Source: Schizophyllum amplum
Lineage: Eukaryota; Basidiomycota; Agaricomycetes; Agaricales; Schizophyllaceae
Length of the DNA stretch: 64,000 nt
Direction: 5' to 3'
NCBI GenBank assembly: GCA_007026445.1
Contig: VDMD01000009.1
Coordinates: 310,001 to 374,000, forward strand
Below are positions 42,924 through 57,682 of the stretch, in pieces. Made by a program: the position numbers and the translations under genes. Below the pieces are notes generated by a model. That model saw nothing but the letters and a program-made list of their open reading frames with translations. It did no database searches and was not told the origin of the DNA. Position 1 is the stretch's first letter. Each line of letters starts with the position of its first letter.

Positions 42924-45370
42924 ATGGACCGCTCGACTCCCAACCCATGCCATAAGGCGTCCTCCCCGATGGCCTCCGACACACCATTAATGCCCAATCC
43001 CTCGCTCTCTCGGACGCGCACTACCGAGTGGCGTGGCTTCACGTTCGCCTGGGACACCCCGGCGCATGTCAAACTCGCCTTCCCCTCCTGCGCCGACCTG
43101 CACTGCGTTGGGCGCCTCTTCCAAGAGTTAGCTGGGCGTAGGCCCGTGATGTTCATGTTGTACCTTGTCGTGGCCATGGTTTTGGCTGCGATCCCGGGAA
43201 TGACACTGTTTCTTGTCGCAAGGTTGCTTGCAGCGGCTGCGGCTGCTGGTGGACGCATGGAAGAGGGATGGGAGATTGTGGCGCTAGTGCTGGTCGTAGG
43301 AGTGGGCGCAGGGGCGCGTGTATACTTGTGAGTTGACCCTTGCTCGAGACGTATTGCTCTGGAACTGATTAACGTGCTATACAGTCGCAAGCTCGGCATG
43401 GACCTGGGAGACATCATGAACGCGATCTTTCTGCCTCGATTTGCGACGCGTGCGCGTTTGTCTATCGCTTCGCGAACTCCTCTGACAGACCTAACACAAG
43501 TGTCTCTAGCACAGGAGATGGATACGGACGACAGTGAGTGCTGACTTGACTTGGTGGGCAGCGGACTTGACGATAGCTATTCAGTGGCGCTTCGAGCGCC
43601 TTGCGTGAATAGGGCGCGCGGCTTCGGTGAATTTTCCCCCGTCATGGAATACGTCGAGGAGCTCGTCGTGCAAGCACGCGAAATGCTATCCCTTCTCGGT
43701 GTCTTGGGTGTTTTCATCAATATAGCTAGCCACTTAGATGTGGACGAGCGCGTGGTACTGCACACGGTCCTCTTCGTGTACTTCTCCGTCAAGCTGCTGG
43801 CTCCGTACAACAAGGTCAATGGTGCAGGTGAACATCCTTATATAATTTGCTGGTTTATGAAGCTGATGCGAGATAGGATTCACGATGTGGACAAGGTGCT
43901 CTAGCTACCTGCGCCTCGCGGCTATGCACAACATCGCATTTGACTCGACCTATCGCCGGGTGCTCATAAAGCTCGGGACAGCGGACGTCTTCGTCAAAGG
44001 TGCGCGCATATCGATCGGGGAGCGCTACTTACAGGTTAAAACATATAGAATACGTCGCGCTGTGCGATATTCTGGGACGCGTGCCCGGCCAACTCATGGG
44101 TATGATCAGTGTCGGCCCGCCGAGGTCGGTTTTGTGGAACGTCGTCGTTGCCTGTGTGGTTCAGGACCCCATAGTACGCTATGCTTGACTCCCATTTCAC
44201 TTCCTGACAAGCACCCATAGATCATGGCTGTCATCGCTGCGTACTTCGTCGGTCCGCTGCACGCATTTGAGTTCATGATCTTGATTCCATACCTCATCCG
44301 TACCCTCAACAAGATACTGGGCGATGGCGCCGGTTGCGAGTGCGTCTTGAGGATTATGAAGGAGATTCAGGGGTTGTATGAGTTGCTGGATGCGATTGTT
44401 GAGCCAGTGGACTCCCCACCCGTCTCGCTCACGAACGGCGGTATGGAGATATCCCTTCGGTGAGAGTGAAGCTCATGCACCTCTCTGGCTATTTCGTCTC
44501 ATCTGCGAATACAGGGACGTCTCTGTTCGGCATCCAAACGGGATGAAGGCGGTCGACGGCGTGTCCGCTCATATCAAATCCGGTCAAATTGTGCTGCTCA
44601 CCGGTACATGCAGCAGCGGAAAGACGTCTCTCCTCAACGCGCTTCTCCGACTCCTGCCCACTTCCGACGGCGAACTACTGCTTGATGGGCGTCCCGCTAC
44701 CGAATATGCCGCAGACGAGCTACGCCGAAGCGCTGTTTACCTGAGTCAAGGTGAGGCCGTCCTCCCGCTCTCTCTTCGCGAGAACGTCCTCTTGGGTGCG
44801 CGCACGGACGACGCGAAATGTGCCGACATGCTGGCCCAGCGCGCACTTGACCTGGCAAATTTCGTCAGCACGCCCGAGCTTCAGCTCGACAGTCTCATTG
44901 AGCGCGTGGCCATGGTCGATGAAAGCATCGCGAAGAACATTGGCTCGGGCGCGATTGCCATGCGCGAGGCACAAGCGCTTGGAACCGGCGTACGCTTGTC
45001 GAGGCCGAGCGAATGCGAGTCATTGCCGCGCGTGCATTTGCATGCCTGCTCGCAGGTGGCGCGCGACTAGTGCTCGTAGACAATGCCTTCGCCGCGCTCG
45101 ACGGGCCTTCGGAAAGTCAACTAATCGACAGAATCTTGGCGCACCGCGGCAGCGCGACTGTGGTGATTGTTTCGGGGCGACTCACGCACCTTGCAGCGCG
45201 TGCGGACCTAATTCTGTAAGTATGAATTGATGGTACAGTCGAACGTGCGACTCATGCGAGGCTCTCCCAGGCGTATGAACGACGGCAGGATCGTACAGCA
45301 GGGCACGCATGAAGAACCTACGCGCGACGATGAAGGTGCCTACGTGAAACTGCATTCGGACACCAAGTGA
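42924..45370 (+). CDS. Degenerate ABC half-transporter
   Basis: The start at 42924 gives MDRSTPNPCHKASSPMASD. Hydrophobic segments follow: MFMLYLVVAMVLAAIPGMTL, EEGWEIVALVLVVGVGAGAR, MLSLLGVLGVFINIAS and VVLHTVLFVYFSVKLLA, then VLWNVVVACVVQDPI and IMAVIAAYFVGPLHAFEFMI. A 49-nt intron at about 44000-44049 must be removed to keep frame. The nucleotide-binding domain starts DVSVRHPNGMKAVDGVSAHI; Walker A is GTCSSGKTS and the Q-loop YLSQGE is present. The signature is degenerate (EAERMRVIAARAF follows), Walker B reads LVLVDN with Asn in place of the catalytic Glu, and the switch His is replaced (VSGRL). Between 44890 and 45005 the frame changes, either through an intron or an indel. ATP hydrolysis is doubtful; the gene may encode a non-hydrolysing ABC protein or be decaying. 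Confidence 0.75.
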
Positions 45371-45613
45371 GCTGGACACGGACAAACGGCAAGCATATTT
45401 TTACCCATGATGGACATGGATCTACTGTAAGTACATATTGTACCTTCTTGATATACTACAAGCTCATCCTTATGTACGTTCTCGTTGTTGCTAACATGGA
45501 CTTCTGAATGTGTTGACACTCATCTATATCTAAGTATGATACAAGAAATACATAGCACTCTATGCGTGGATAAGTGACGCCCCACGGGCACGCCTTGCCT
45601 AGCCCGTGTACAA

Positions 45614-48035
<2,422 letters not shown>

Positions 48036-49904
48036 CTAGTTGACGACCGCCTCGACGTCGCCCTCGTTGAGCGTCATCTCGTCGAAGCCTTCGAGCAACT
48101 CGTCGAGCTTGATGTCCGGGAAGTCCGGCTCGTCGCCCTGCTCGTCCTCCGTCGCCTCCCCACCATCCACATCCATCGCAAACTGCGCGCGCTTCTTCCC
48201 GCCAGCCTGCCGCTCCCCCTCCGTCGCCATCTTCACGTCGCCCGCCTTGTAAAGGTTCACCGTCGCGCGCAGCTCCGGGTCCTCCTCGAGCTCGCGCAGG
48301 AACAGCTCGTAGTCTTCCTCGATCTTCTTCTGGTCGCGGCCGCCCATGCGCCCGACAATGCCGCGCGCCGACCCCGTCTCGCCCTCCTCGCCGGCTTCCT
48401 TCCCAATACTGCGCAGGCGCCAGTTGCGCGTCTTGTTCTTTTTCCGCCGGTTCGGGTACGCCTTCTTTACGAGTATAAGATCCGGAATGCGGCCTGCGGG
48501 TAGCGACGCGAAATCGTCCGAGTTGAAGTTCGCATTCGAAAGGAAGTAGCCTAGAACGGCGTCTCCAGGCTGGAGGATACCGCCAAGATGTGTACGTGTG
48601 TGGAAGATTTGGCTGTTGGCGCCCGCGTCATCGAAGTCCATGTCCATGGTCTCTCCGCCAGCGGCCCGCGAGCGGAAGGCACCGGACAGGGCGACCTGCG
48701 CGTCCGCGGGAACAAGTCGCCCCTTAGCTCGCGAGTAGTCCGGCTCGACATCGAGCACGGTGAACTCCACAAGGTCGGGTACGCCAGCTAGCGAGTCGAA
48801 CGGCGCACGCCAATATATTTGAGCGGGTATGTCGGCTGTCTGCAGCGTCGCGACGTCGAGCAACTGCAGCGAGCTGCCAACTCTCATGCAGAGGACGAGA
48901 GGGTTGATGTTCCCTAGCGAGCGCGCTTGCTTCGGTGGTATGCAGACGAGGTCCTCCTTGCAGACCGGCACGATCTCGACGGAGTATGTGTACTTGAAGT
49001 TCGCAGTGCTCGTATGCGTGTCCGAGGAAAGCAGGCGCTCTGACGATTTTGATCGGATGGGCACGACACCGTTGAGGAACTCGAGCATCTTCAGGGCATG
49101 CGCGCGGTTGCTGTAGAAGAAGTCGAGGCCATCGCGGACCTCCTTCACGGAGATGGTGTCTTTTTGGGCGTTGTGCTTGAGGATGAGCTGTTCAAGGTAG
49201 AGGAAGGTGCGTTTGTGTGGGACTTTTTGTCGGACCTGCACGAGGGCCTTCCAGGTGTCCTTGGCCGCGAGGCGCGCGCAATCGGGACATTGACCGTACT
49301 GGACGAGGTATTCGATCTCGAAGGTTTGCTCGAGAATCGTGTTTGTGAGCACCTATGCCCTTCGTTAGTCGACTGAGGAATCAAGACAGGCGTGTCACGC
49401 ACCTCCTTTTGTATCGTGAGAGATACCCTCAACCGCTTGGAATGGGGTTCCGTCCAGATGAAGTGGGCGTCTGTCAGCCGCACTTTATTCAGTCCCTTCA
49501 ACTTGCGCAAGCATATTGAAAGCAGCTCGGATGATTCGGGTCTTGCGATAGTCCAGTTTTGAGGGGGGTTGAGGAAGCGTTCGCAATTGCGGCAGAAGGC
49601 GACGGATGCTACATGCCATGGTCTCAGTGAACGATCGGTGATGGGAGATTAGGGATCGCACCTTGCTTAGGTATCCCTTCGGTGATGTCGACGCTAGGGT
49701 CGATGTGAGTGTCTGATGCACTGTCGAAGCATATTTAACGCACGTATTTCTAAGACATGCAACGCAGAGGTTCGCAGAGTTAGGGACGATGGGTGTTCCT
49801 GATGACCGATCAGTAAGGGGAGTCGTCTGGCGCGCAAGCAACAATTGCTTACCGCAATCTGCGCATAGCACTCTGTGCACTGGGGGAGGAGCAACAAACT
49901 CCAT
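48036..49904 (-). CDS. NMD3: 60S ribosomal export protein NMD3
   Basis: NMD3 is the adaptor that links pre-60S ribosomal subunits to the export receptor Crm1. The start at 49904 gives MEFVAPPPVHRVLCADCGKQ. Four CxxC pairs that hold zinc are visible: CADC, CVAC, CRNC and CPDC. Conserved blocks include LKGLNKVRLTDAHFIWTEPH, SKRLRVSLTIQKEV, QTFEIEYLVQYGQCPDCAR, VQVRQKVPHKRTFLYLEQLI and DGLDFFYSNRAHALKMLEFL. The C-terminal third carries a basic cluster NRRKKNKTRNWRLRS (nuclear import) and, at the end, a Leu-rich export-like signal LDELLEGFDEMTL within acidic sequence. The 3' exon is one long block of about 430 codons; the introns lie in the 5' part. Length of roughly 550 residues fits the family. 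Confidence 0.96.
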
Positions 49905-50332
49905 ACTTGGCGAGGTAAGGGAGAGGGAGATGAACGTTCAGTAAGAGTTCGAATGTGTCAGCCACAATTTGCAGGCGCCCATCGTCCACGTGCTACACCC
50001 CCATTAGGGATAGTCATTGTTTTCGGTGGCTGTGTAACCGTGCCATGACTGTCACTGACCAGCCACTGACTGAATCTCCCCATCCTAATCATGCGTCAGC
50101 GAGTGCAAGACCTAGAAAATATCCTGAGCTTACCTTAGCGGTCGTAAGCCTGATGTCGCGTAGGACGACATCGAGTGACAGTGGCTGCCACTGCAAAGGA
50201 GAAATGAAGTCAAGCTCAAGAACAAGGAGAGAAAATCAAGTACAACACTAGATGATACAAAGATAATAAAGATACAACAAGCCACAACAAGCCCTGGAGC
50301 TGAATCGCAGAAGAAGCTGCAAAGTTGCAAGT
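49905..50332. other. Intergenic
   Basis: About 430 bases between the NMD3 start and the stop codon of CND1. No supported gene. Confidence 0.5.
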
Positions 50333-53300
50333 CTACTCTTCCTCCTCCACGACATCCATCTGCACCTTCTTCGACGCCGGCTTCTTCTTGGCAGCAGTCG
50401 AAGACACCCTCCGCTTCTTCCCCTTCACGCGCTTCTCGAGCTCCCGGTCCTCCTCTCCCTGTAGCCTGTTCTCTTCCAAGATCTGCAACAGCACATTCAA
50501 CACACGTTCAAAAGAAACCGCGGAAATCGACGTACCTTCTCAAATTCAGCCAACTCCTCCTCGTTCTTCGTCGTCTTGCTACTCTTCACCTGCTTCACAA
50601 TACCCACAAAGCGCTCGTACACGACAGGCTCGTGCAGCTTGTCGCGGTACAGGCCTTGATTCTCAATAAGCCGTTTGATGCTCTTCTCGCCGCGATAGCT
50701 GACGAGCGAGAGGCACAGTGCGATATCGCGCCACTGTCGCGGCTCCTCAGTCAGCCGGAACCGCTGGCATAAGCGCTCGACGAGGCCGTCGGCCTGACGC
50801 TCGGCGCCCTTGTTGACGTATTGGAAGATGTACTGCATGGTGCTCTCAAACGTCTCCTCGTCCACGGCGCGGGGGCCTGTCGACAGATGGCTGATAACTG
50901 CGGAATGTTAGCGAAGGGTTCCAGCGTCGAGGTGAGCCAACACTCACTGTCCTGCAGGTTGTTGTAGATCGTCTTGTCCTTCGAAGAGATTTGGAGGAAG
51001 AAGTGTTTCGCCAGATCCGCGATGCGCTGCTCGGGATCGCCAACAAGCTTCGCAATCTCGCCGATCTGGCCCTTGACCTTAATCATGCCGTTGTGGATGA
51101 GATGCGTCAAGACCATGAGGGTGTTCTTCTTTACGACGAGGTCGCTGTCGCTCAGGCCGCGGTACAGGTGGTTGTTATTCTCGTCGATGAGGTGGTTGAA
51201 CGAGACGGCGACGTCACCGAGAGCGACGACAATGTTGCTCCGGATGTTCGCGTCCCTGGAGATCTCCAGGACCTTGAGCAGCAACGTGAGATTGGTATCG
51301 CAGAATGTCTGGCTGACGCATAAGAACTTGGCGAGCGAAAGCGTTGCTGCAGCACGCAAGGTCTTGTTCTGGGTCGGCGTGAGCCAGGTGCGAGCAGGAG
51401 GCAGACACATCACGCACCTTGAACTTGTGCGGACTCGCGCAGACGTGATGCAGGATGGGCCCGTAGAGCCCAAGCAACGACTCCTCCCCGTACAAGAGCT
51501 CGCGCTCCCGTATATTCGCTATATGGTCACCAATCTCGTCCTCCGCGTTACCGGTCACCTCGTCAATGCCATCGACGTCTTTGGACGTGGCGCGGCTTCC
51601 CTGGGCCTGCTTCTTCTTGTCGTCTGAAGACGAATTAGTAGTCAAGATCGGAAATATGATGACGGTACTCACTCGTTGCCTTCTCGTCTTTCTGACGTTT
51701 CCATTCACGCTCAACCACCTCGAGGTAGGCGATATGACGGATGGCGACATGCCCGACGACGAACAACAACTGGCTCAGCTCGAACGCGTCCCCAGTATCA
51801 GATTGCATTGCACTCGTCTCCTTCTGCGTGCCCAGCCCCGCGCCATCGTCATCCTCGTCCATCGCATTCTCGTCGCGTTGGCTTTCGTCTGGTGGCGGAG
51901 CCGCCGGCGCCTTGGAGAACGCGCGAATGGTCAAGGTCTTGATGATATCATTGCAGAACGCATCCGGGTGTTCGCTGAGGGCATACACCGTGTTGATGAT
52001 CTGCTCCGCAAGCCCGAACCAGTCAACCTTGCGGCAAGGTCGCTCGATAGTCTCTTGCAGCTTGCGGAAGATCGGGTGCTCCACAGGCAAACGTAGTGTG
52101 CGATCATCGAGAGAACCTGGCGAGAGGTAAGCGCGGTGGCTTACGGTACATGGTCATCATGTCCTGCTCACCCTTGACCTTCTTCGCGCTGCCATTGAGC
52201 CTTTGCAGAGCCAGGCAGGTGTAGCGAGCAAGAAGCAGGTCCGTCTAAGGACCTCGACATCAGACACGATATACGACTGGAAAGGGCTGCACGCACCTTG
52301 CCCAGCTGGCCAAGCCCCGTTTTCAGCATAATGTCAACACGATCCGTCAAGATTCCTCTTCTGGCCGTGGCCAGCATGCCCAGGATAATGATAGCCCCAC
52401 GTCGCTGTTGTCGCGGTAAGACTCTCGTCGCGCCTAACAAGGAATGTCAGCATTATACTTTATACGCAACAACAGTCAACGAACTATAGACGTTCCACAG
52501 CCGTCCGATAACGCGGTCGTCGACCAGACCTTCTGCCATGAACACGCGCATGAGCTCCTCGAGACTCGTGAGCTCAGCGAGGGTACCGTCGTGCGTCAAT
52601 CTGCCCTGTCCTCAGTATCGTATCGCATCCGCGCTGTTTGAGCACGTACTCAATGAGATTCTTCGTTATGTTGTTGATGCATTCCTTCGTGCTGTCGCCT
52701 TGTGCGTCGAAATAAAGCGTCTTGTAGCACGTTACGAGTCTTTGACGTATACCCTTCGCGTCGATAGTCTCGGTGCTAGCTTCGGCGACACTTGTCGGCG
52801 CAGCCGTAGAGTTGTCTTTCTCCCAAATCAAATGCAGCATCTTGCGCAAGCCCGCCTACAAGAGCGCGTCAGTATAGAACGACGAACGCAATTTATGCCA
52901 GCGTACCTTCGTGTCGAAACCACAGACGGTCGCGCGCTCGAAGAAAGTAATGGCCTCCAGTACCTCCGGACGACTCTTGGACCCAAGCAGGCTCTCCATT
53001 ATCGGCACCGCTTCCTCCATCAGACCGATGAATATTAAGGCTTCCTTAGCCCGCTTCCCCTCCAAGGTCGCATGTCGATATTCGTCGCTCGTCATATTGT
53101 TCACCACAGCCGCGACAACTTCTGGGTCGATCTGCGATTGGCGAGGCTTCTTCTTCTTGGTCTTCTTCAGCGGGGGACGTGGCTCTTCCTCCTCCTCGTC
53201 GATGTTCATGGACATCGGCTCCTCCTCATCGGCTCGCGACTCATCTGGGTCATCCTCTTCCTCCTCGTCCTCATCTTCGCCATCGACTTGCATGCTCGCG

Positions 53301-54836
53301 TCGTCTGTGGAGTTGTTGAGGTCCGGTCGGAGTCCCCTAAGCTTGTCCTGCCACTTCTTGTACTCCGCCATCCACTCCTCTTTATTGAGTTCATCGCCAT
53401 GCCTACTGTCCTGATATGGGTGCAGAACGAGCAGAGTGTTGATGAGCTGCACCGCGGCCTTGCGTACCGACGCCGTCGAGTCCATGAGCGCATCTTTGGC
53501 CGAGCGTAACATCCAAGTGCGTGCCTTGTAATACGCAGGTTCGGGGCCCTCGGTCTTGCAGATCATGCTGCAGACGCCGAGCATGCGTACACGGACATAG
53601 GACGAAACGTCCAGGGCGCGGTCGAGAAGCGTCTCGTAATGCGTGCGCAGTTGCTTGTTTCGCTGATCGACATCCTCCGTCGCCTTCATGGACACATCTG
53701 TAATGATCTGTCCGAGGATGTCCATGACGGCGGAACGAACTTGATATGCAGGTTCCTCGAGGAGCCGGCCGACGGACGCAAGGTTCTTCTCGAGAGTACG
53801 CGGCACGAGAGCACTAAGAGTGACGAGGAAGACCTGAAAGATCTTCGCGTCCTTCGCCTCGGTGCTGAAGTGTCGTGCGGATATGGCGAGTAGGACGTCG
53901 GCGGTAAGCTGCGTATGACCGTCACTCTCCAGCATATATAGCAAATCGGCCATGCGTTCGGCGAGATGTTCATGGTTGGATAGGTTGTATAGGATGTGGA
54001 TCTGAGCGGCTGGGCCGTGCCCGTGGTCACGAACAGATTGGATGACGACCTTTTGGAAGTGTTCACGGACGTCCTTGTCGCGCATGTATGTCTCGTTCTT
54101 TGCGACTTCCCAAGCGACTCGGGTGATAGCACTGTAGAAGTATCAGTATCGGCATTGAAATAGCGTGCGTGGTCACGTACTTGATGAACACGTCTCTGTC
54201 TTTGGCCTCGGGCCACATCCGGTGCGACTGGATGCCCGAAGGGCCCAAGACACGAATGAGGTGACGAAGCGTGTTGTCAATTTGACTGGCCCATGACCAC
54301 TCCCCTTCCTTCTTCGCTGCTGTACGCGAGGTAGCTGCGCTCTTGCCACCACGGCCGCGTTTGGATTTAGGCGCAGGTGCGGACGCCACTTCGTCCTCGA
54401 TCGGCTTTATAGTCTCCGCGATGGTCGCGAACCAGCAGAGTAGGAACGCGTACATCTCTATGGCTGGGCGGTGCTCGAGGTACACGTCTTCCCCCTGGGT
54501 CTCGAGGTCGGCCTTAGCCACAGTCACGTCGCTTTGCAGCCCGGAGCATATTGAGTCCACCATCTTCGTCATGATATGCCCGGGAACGCGGTTCGCGTAT
54601 TTGAGAACACTCCGGTAGACGTCAAAAATCTCTGGGTCAGTGATCTCATCGCTGTTGCTCGCGACGCGTTCAATGGCCGCTAGATGTGGCTCAGCAGTGA
54701 AATTGGGCGCTTATAAGTATCACGCACCTTCCAGATAGCCGGGCAGGTCATTGTCTGGATCACGGTCGTGTTCAATCTCATAGTCATCCTGCGTGCACGC
54801 CTGCAGCTCTTCGCGAAGGTCAAACGGGCGCGCCAT
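50333..54836 (-). CDS. cnd1: Condensin subunit CND1 (CAP-D2/YCS4)
   Basis: This HEAT-repeat subunit of condensin compacts chromosomes in mitosis. The start at 54836 gives MARPFDLREELQACTQDD. Conserved pieces follow in order: DPEIFDVYRSVLKYANRVPG, IEMYAFLLCWFATIAE, NETYMRDKDVREHFQKVVIQ, LLDRALDVSSYVRVRMLGV, DALMDSTASVRKAAVQLINT, and the acidic linker EDEDEEEEDDPDES before KKTKKKKPRQ. Then AITFFERATVCGFDTK and, in the cohesin/condensin HEAT region, RAAATLSLAKFLCVSQTFCD, NIVVALGDVAVSFNHLIDEN, KKNTLMVLTHLIHNGMIKVK and QWRDIALCLSLVSY. The tail is Lys-rich and ends VVEEEE at 50333. Many introns of about 50 nt are present; the length (about 1,350 residues) fits the family. Not all exon borders were resolved. 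Confidence 0.95.
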
Positions 54837-55491
54837 CCTCGGCGGGGAACACGATGATGAACGCGAGAAAGGAAGTTATGAGATCACGTGTCCGTCGCAT
54901 CTGTGTTTGTTGCCGCGTGGTTCGCATGTCGTTGTGGCTGTGCTCGTTTCCAGGTTGCCTTCCAGATTGTTTTTCGTGCTTTTGCTCTTGAGGTGTATTG
55001 CCATTCTCACATGAATTTCAACAGCGCGCGCGAACCAGCAGGCAACAGGCCAAACCTGTGAGGGTCCAGTGGATGCGCTACCATCCGCCAAGGCCAAACG
55101 ACGGGATCCTCCTTCGTACTCTGTTGACAAGCCGCGGCCATGATAACGCTCTTCGCCCCATCTCCGTATGACACGGCTCTCTCTGCCTTCCACTGAGCGG
55201 CAGTATCCACTTCGCTACTCCACTTTTCAGCGGTCCTTATGACCTTCTGCTTCGTTATCTGGTCTTCTCCAGAGTCCGAGCGCTTTTCCAACCCTGGAAT
55301 CATGTTCCTTTGTTCTTCCAAGAGATGCTCCACCGATAGCTGCGCTCGTCTGCCCATCAGCGACGTCAATGGCGTCTTGTCTTCTCTCGCTCTCTGTATA
55401 AGACCGATCTCTCCTCGCGTGTGCTCTGTAGGCCTTCTTGCCCCCTCCTTGTCTTCCCTTATCGCTTTTTGCCTGCATTTATCTTTACGAA
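54837..55491. other. Divergent intergenic region, CND1 / small gene
   Basis: About 655 bases. CT-rich leader sequence precedes the ATG at 55492. Short overlapping frames on both strands look like chance. Confidence 0.45.
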
Positions 55492-55864
55492 ATGGCTACC
55501 ATGAAAGAGTATGTGGTCATACTGAAAGCCTATACATTGCCTGACTACGACTAGGAAGACAACTAGCCAGATGTACAAGGTTACGGGCGGCATGAAGAGC
55601 ACGGTATGAATACACTGCATTCCTCTTCCAGCGCCATGCTTATATATATCTACACGTCAGCTCGACAAAGCCATGAACTTGAGACGCAATATTGCTAGCA
55701 ATGACCGATCGTCTTCCAAGTCTTCCGGCTGGACCACCCTGACGGAGAAGGCGAGCGGCGCGAAGAACAGCGTTATGGACGGTATAAGCCGTCGACGCTC
55801 TCAAGGTGAGTCCACATCTCTTTGACGTACGCCCTCGCTGACCTTCATGTCAGCGGCCAAGTGA
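55492..55864 (+). CDS. 73-residue basic protein encoded by four small exons
   Basis: Exons 55492-55508, 55555-55603, 55661-55805 and 55854-55864 (17, 49, 145 and 11 nt) join in frame to 74 codons including the TGA. All three introns are GT..AG, 46-57 nt, with donors GTATGT, GTATGA and GTGAGT. The product begins MATMKEKTTSQMYKVTGGMK, continues STLDKAMNLRRNIASND, then SSGWTTLTEKASGAKNSVMD and ends RRRSQAAK. It is basic, Ser/Lys-rich, without signal peptide or membrane segment, and probably forms short amphipathic helices. No family is recognised. The exons are each too short to stand out as open frames, so such a gene is easily missed. Support comes from the consistent splice signals and frame. 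Confidence 0.6.
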
Positions 55865-56370
55865 GACCACGATACCCCAATACTACCACATGAGGAACAT
55901 ATACCGCGAAACAATGTCCGTGCCATACCCTCAGCTTTAAAATTGAATCTCCTTTTTGAATGTATGATATCTTGGCATCCAACGAGCTTTGCAAAGAGGC
56001 AGCCCCACCAAGTTGAACCTGTCAGTCACGTGCTGCGCGTGGCATCAATCCTATTGTAGTCCCGAAGGGGAATTCCCTTTTGTTCCCTACACCGTCATCA
56101 CGGCTCCGGCGCAGTGGTACCTGCGTACATGACTCCATTGTTCACGCCCATTGTTCCCCGGATCCTCCCTGTATAATGGGTCCCACCTGACAGGCGGCCG
56201 TTGGATCTGCGCGTGCCCGACCCTAAAAGAAGGACAAAGACGAACCGCCTGGTACAAGCGCAGCTGGCAGTGTATAAGAAGGTGCGGGGTGCAGGGGTTC
56301 CCAAGCGTTGGCCTCCCACAGCTCGCAGCCAGTGCCCTGCTCTCGTCGCCATCTCTGCTCTTGTCCTGCC
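55865..56370. other. Intergenic with promoter of F-box-like gene
   Basis: About 505 bases. TATAAG at 56273-56278 lies about 95 bases before the ATG at 56371. Minus-strand frames overlapping it are not supported. Confidence 0.5.
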
Positions 56371-57682
56371 ATGTCCTGCAGTCTCTGCCGCCTGCCATTC
56401 GTGCCCTCGCCGATGTCCGCGGCTCCGCTCGCGGAGCATCTTCCTCCCGATGACTTCTTCACGAGAGCCCAGTACATATACTTACAGTCTGCGGTCGGCT
56501 TTGGGTATGTGAACGATGCCACTGTTGCTAATCTTCTTTCACAAACCATGCCTCATTAGAACGCGCGTCCACGGTCTTTGCAGGCCCTTTGAGTTCACCA
56601 GTGCGTTGTGCTGCAGGCCTTATGCATCATTCCACAAAGTAGCCTACTAGGACTGACGTCCACCAGGTCCCAATATGTTCTCGAACTTCGATCCTCCCCT
56701 CGCCCTCACCGTCGTCTGGACGGTCCCAAATTTTACCGTGCGTTCGATTCACAGTTTGCCACTAAAGTCTATGCGCATGCTCACTCCCTCAGTATGTCAT
56801 GATGCACCGCGTCTGCGCGTCGCTTTTCCGTCGCGCTATGCACTGTGAGGGCGACGACTTTCTCGCGTTTAAGATACTGTCTGAGGTCGAGAACGTGATG
56901 GGCCCTTTGGGTGAACTTGGCGACGCGGGCGAGCTTCGCGGCGTCGACTACGCGAACATCGGCGAGAAGATCGACGTCAGACCTTTTTGGCGCCTTGGCA
57001 ATGACCACGGCAGGAATTGGTTCGATTACGAGGATTTCCAGAAGAGCCCGCTCAACGACTGGCTGTTCACCCGCCCCGATACGTGAGCACCATTTAGTAC
57101 CCTGCAAGACGAGATTGACATATCCTTCCCAGCATGCCGCGTTTCTTCCCCAAGGTCGAAAACAAGCACATCGGCACCATACCCAACCCTGACGAGCTCC
57201 CTTCTCGCGACGATCCCCTGACGACTCAGCCGCTGGATATCCTGCGCCTCATTGTTGCCAACCTTGATGCCCCTTCCTACGTTCGCCTCACCGGGACGTG
57301 CCGTTTCCTGCGCGCCCACGCGCTAACCACCTTTCAGCCCGAGGCCCGCCGTCTCGTCCTCGCCCTGCAATGGGCCCTCCCCACCTCGTCTGAGCTCGCT
57401 AAGATGACCGCCACCGAGGAGAGCTCGCCACACGACGGCGACTGGTTGCTCTACCTCTCGCACGCGCACCGCACCAAGGGCATGCGCGTGAGGCGGTGGA
57501 TCTGGGCCGCGGCGTGCGAGGCGGCGCGGGTCTTCGAGGAGCGCAAGCGCGTGTCGCCGTATGCTGAGGGAAAGAACACGGTTGAGCGGCGGAAGTTCGA
57601 CAGGCAGGCGAGCAACATGTATCTTCCGCCCATGCCAACAAGCGATACGGGGCTCGAGAGGTTCTCCGATGTGGGGAATTAG
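56371..57682 (+). CDS. F-box-like protein with N-terminal CxxC
   Basis: The start at 56371 gives MSCSLCRLPFVPSPMSAAPL and AEHLPPDDFFTRAQYIYLQS. An intron at about 56504-56559 is removed to give GFGTRVHGLCRPFEFT, then SPNMFSNFDPPLALTVVW, YVMMHRVCASLFRRAMHCEG, DFLAFKILSEVENVMGPLGE and WFDYEDFQKSPLNDWLFTRP. After one more intron comes the F-box-like segment TTQPLDILRLIVANLDAPSY and VRLTGTCRFLRAHAL. The C-terminal part is helical with KGMRVRRWIWAAACEAARVF and ends RFSDVGN at 57682. F-box proteins usually bind Skp1 to recruit substrates for ubiquitination. The F-box is centrally placed rather than N-terminal, a layout seen in several basidiomycete proteins. The substrate is unknown. Confidence 0.82.

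Noticed and set aside
44000..44049. Apparent frameshift in the ABC gene at an A4 run
   Set aside because: A 49-nt GT..AG intron (donor GTGCGC, acceptor ATATAG) restores the frame as DVFVKEYVALCDILG, so no indel is needed.
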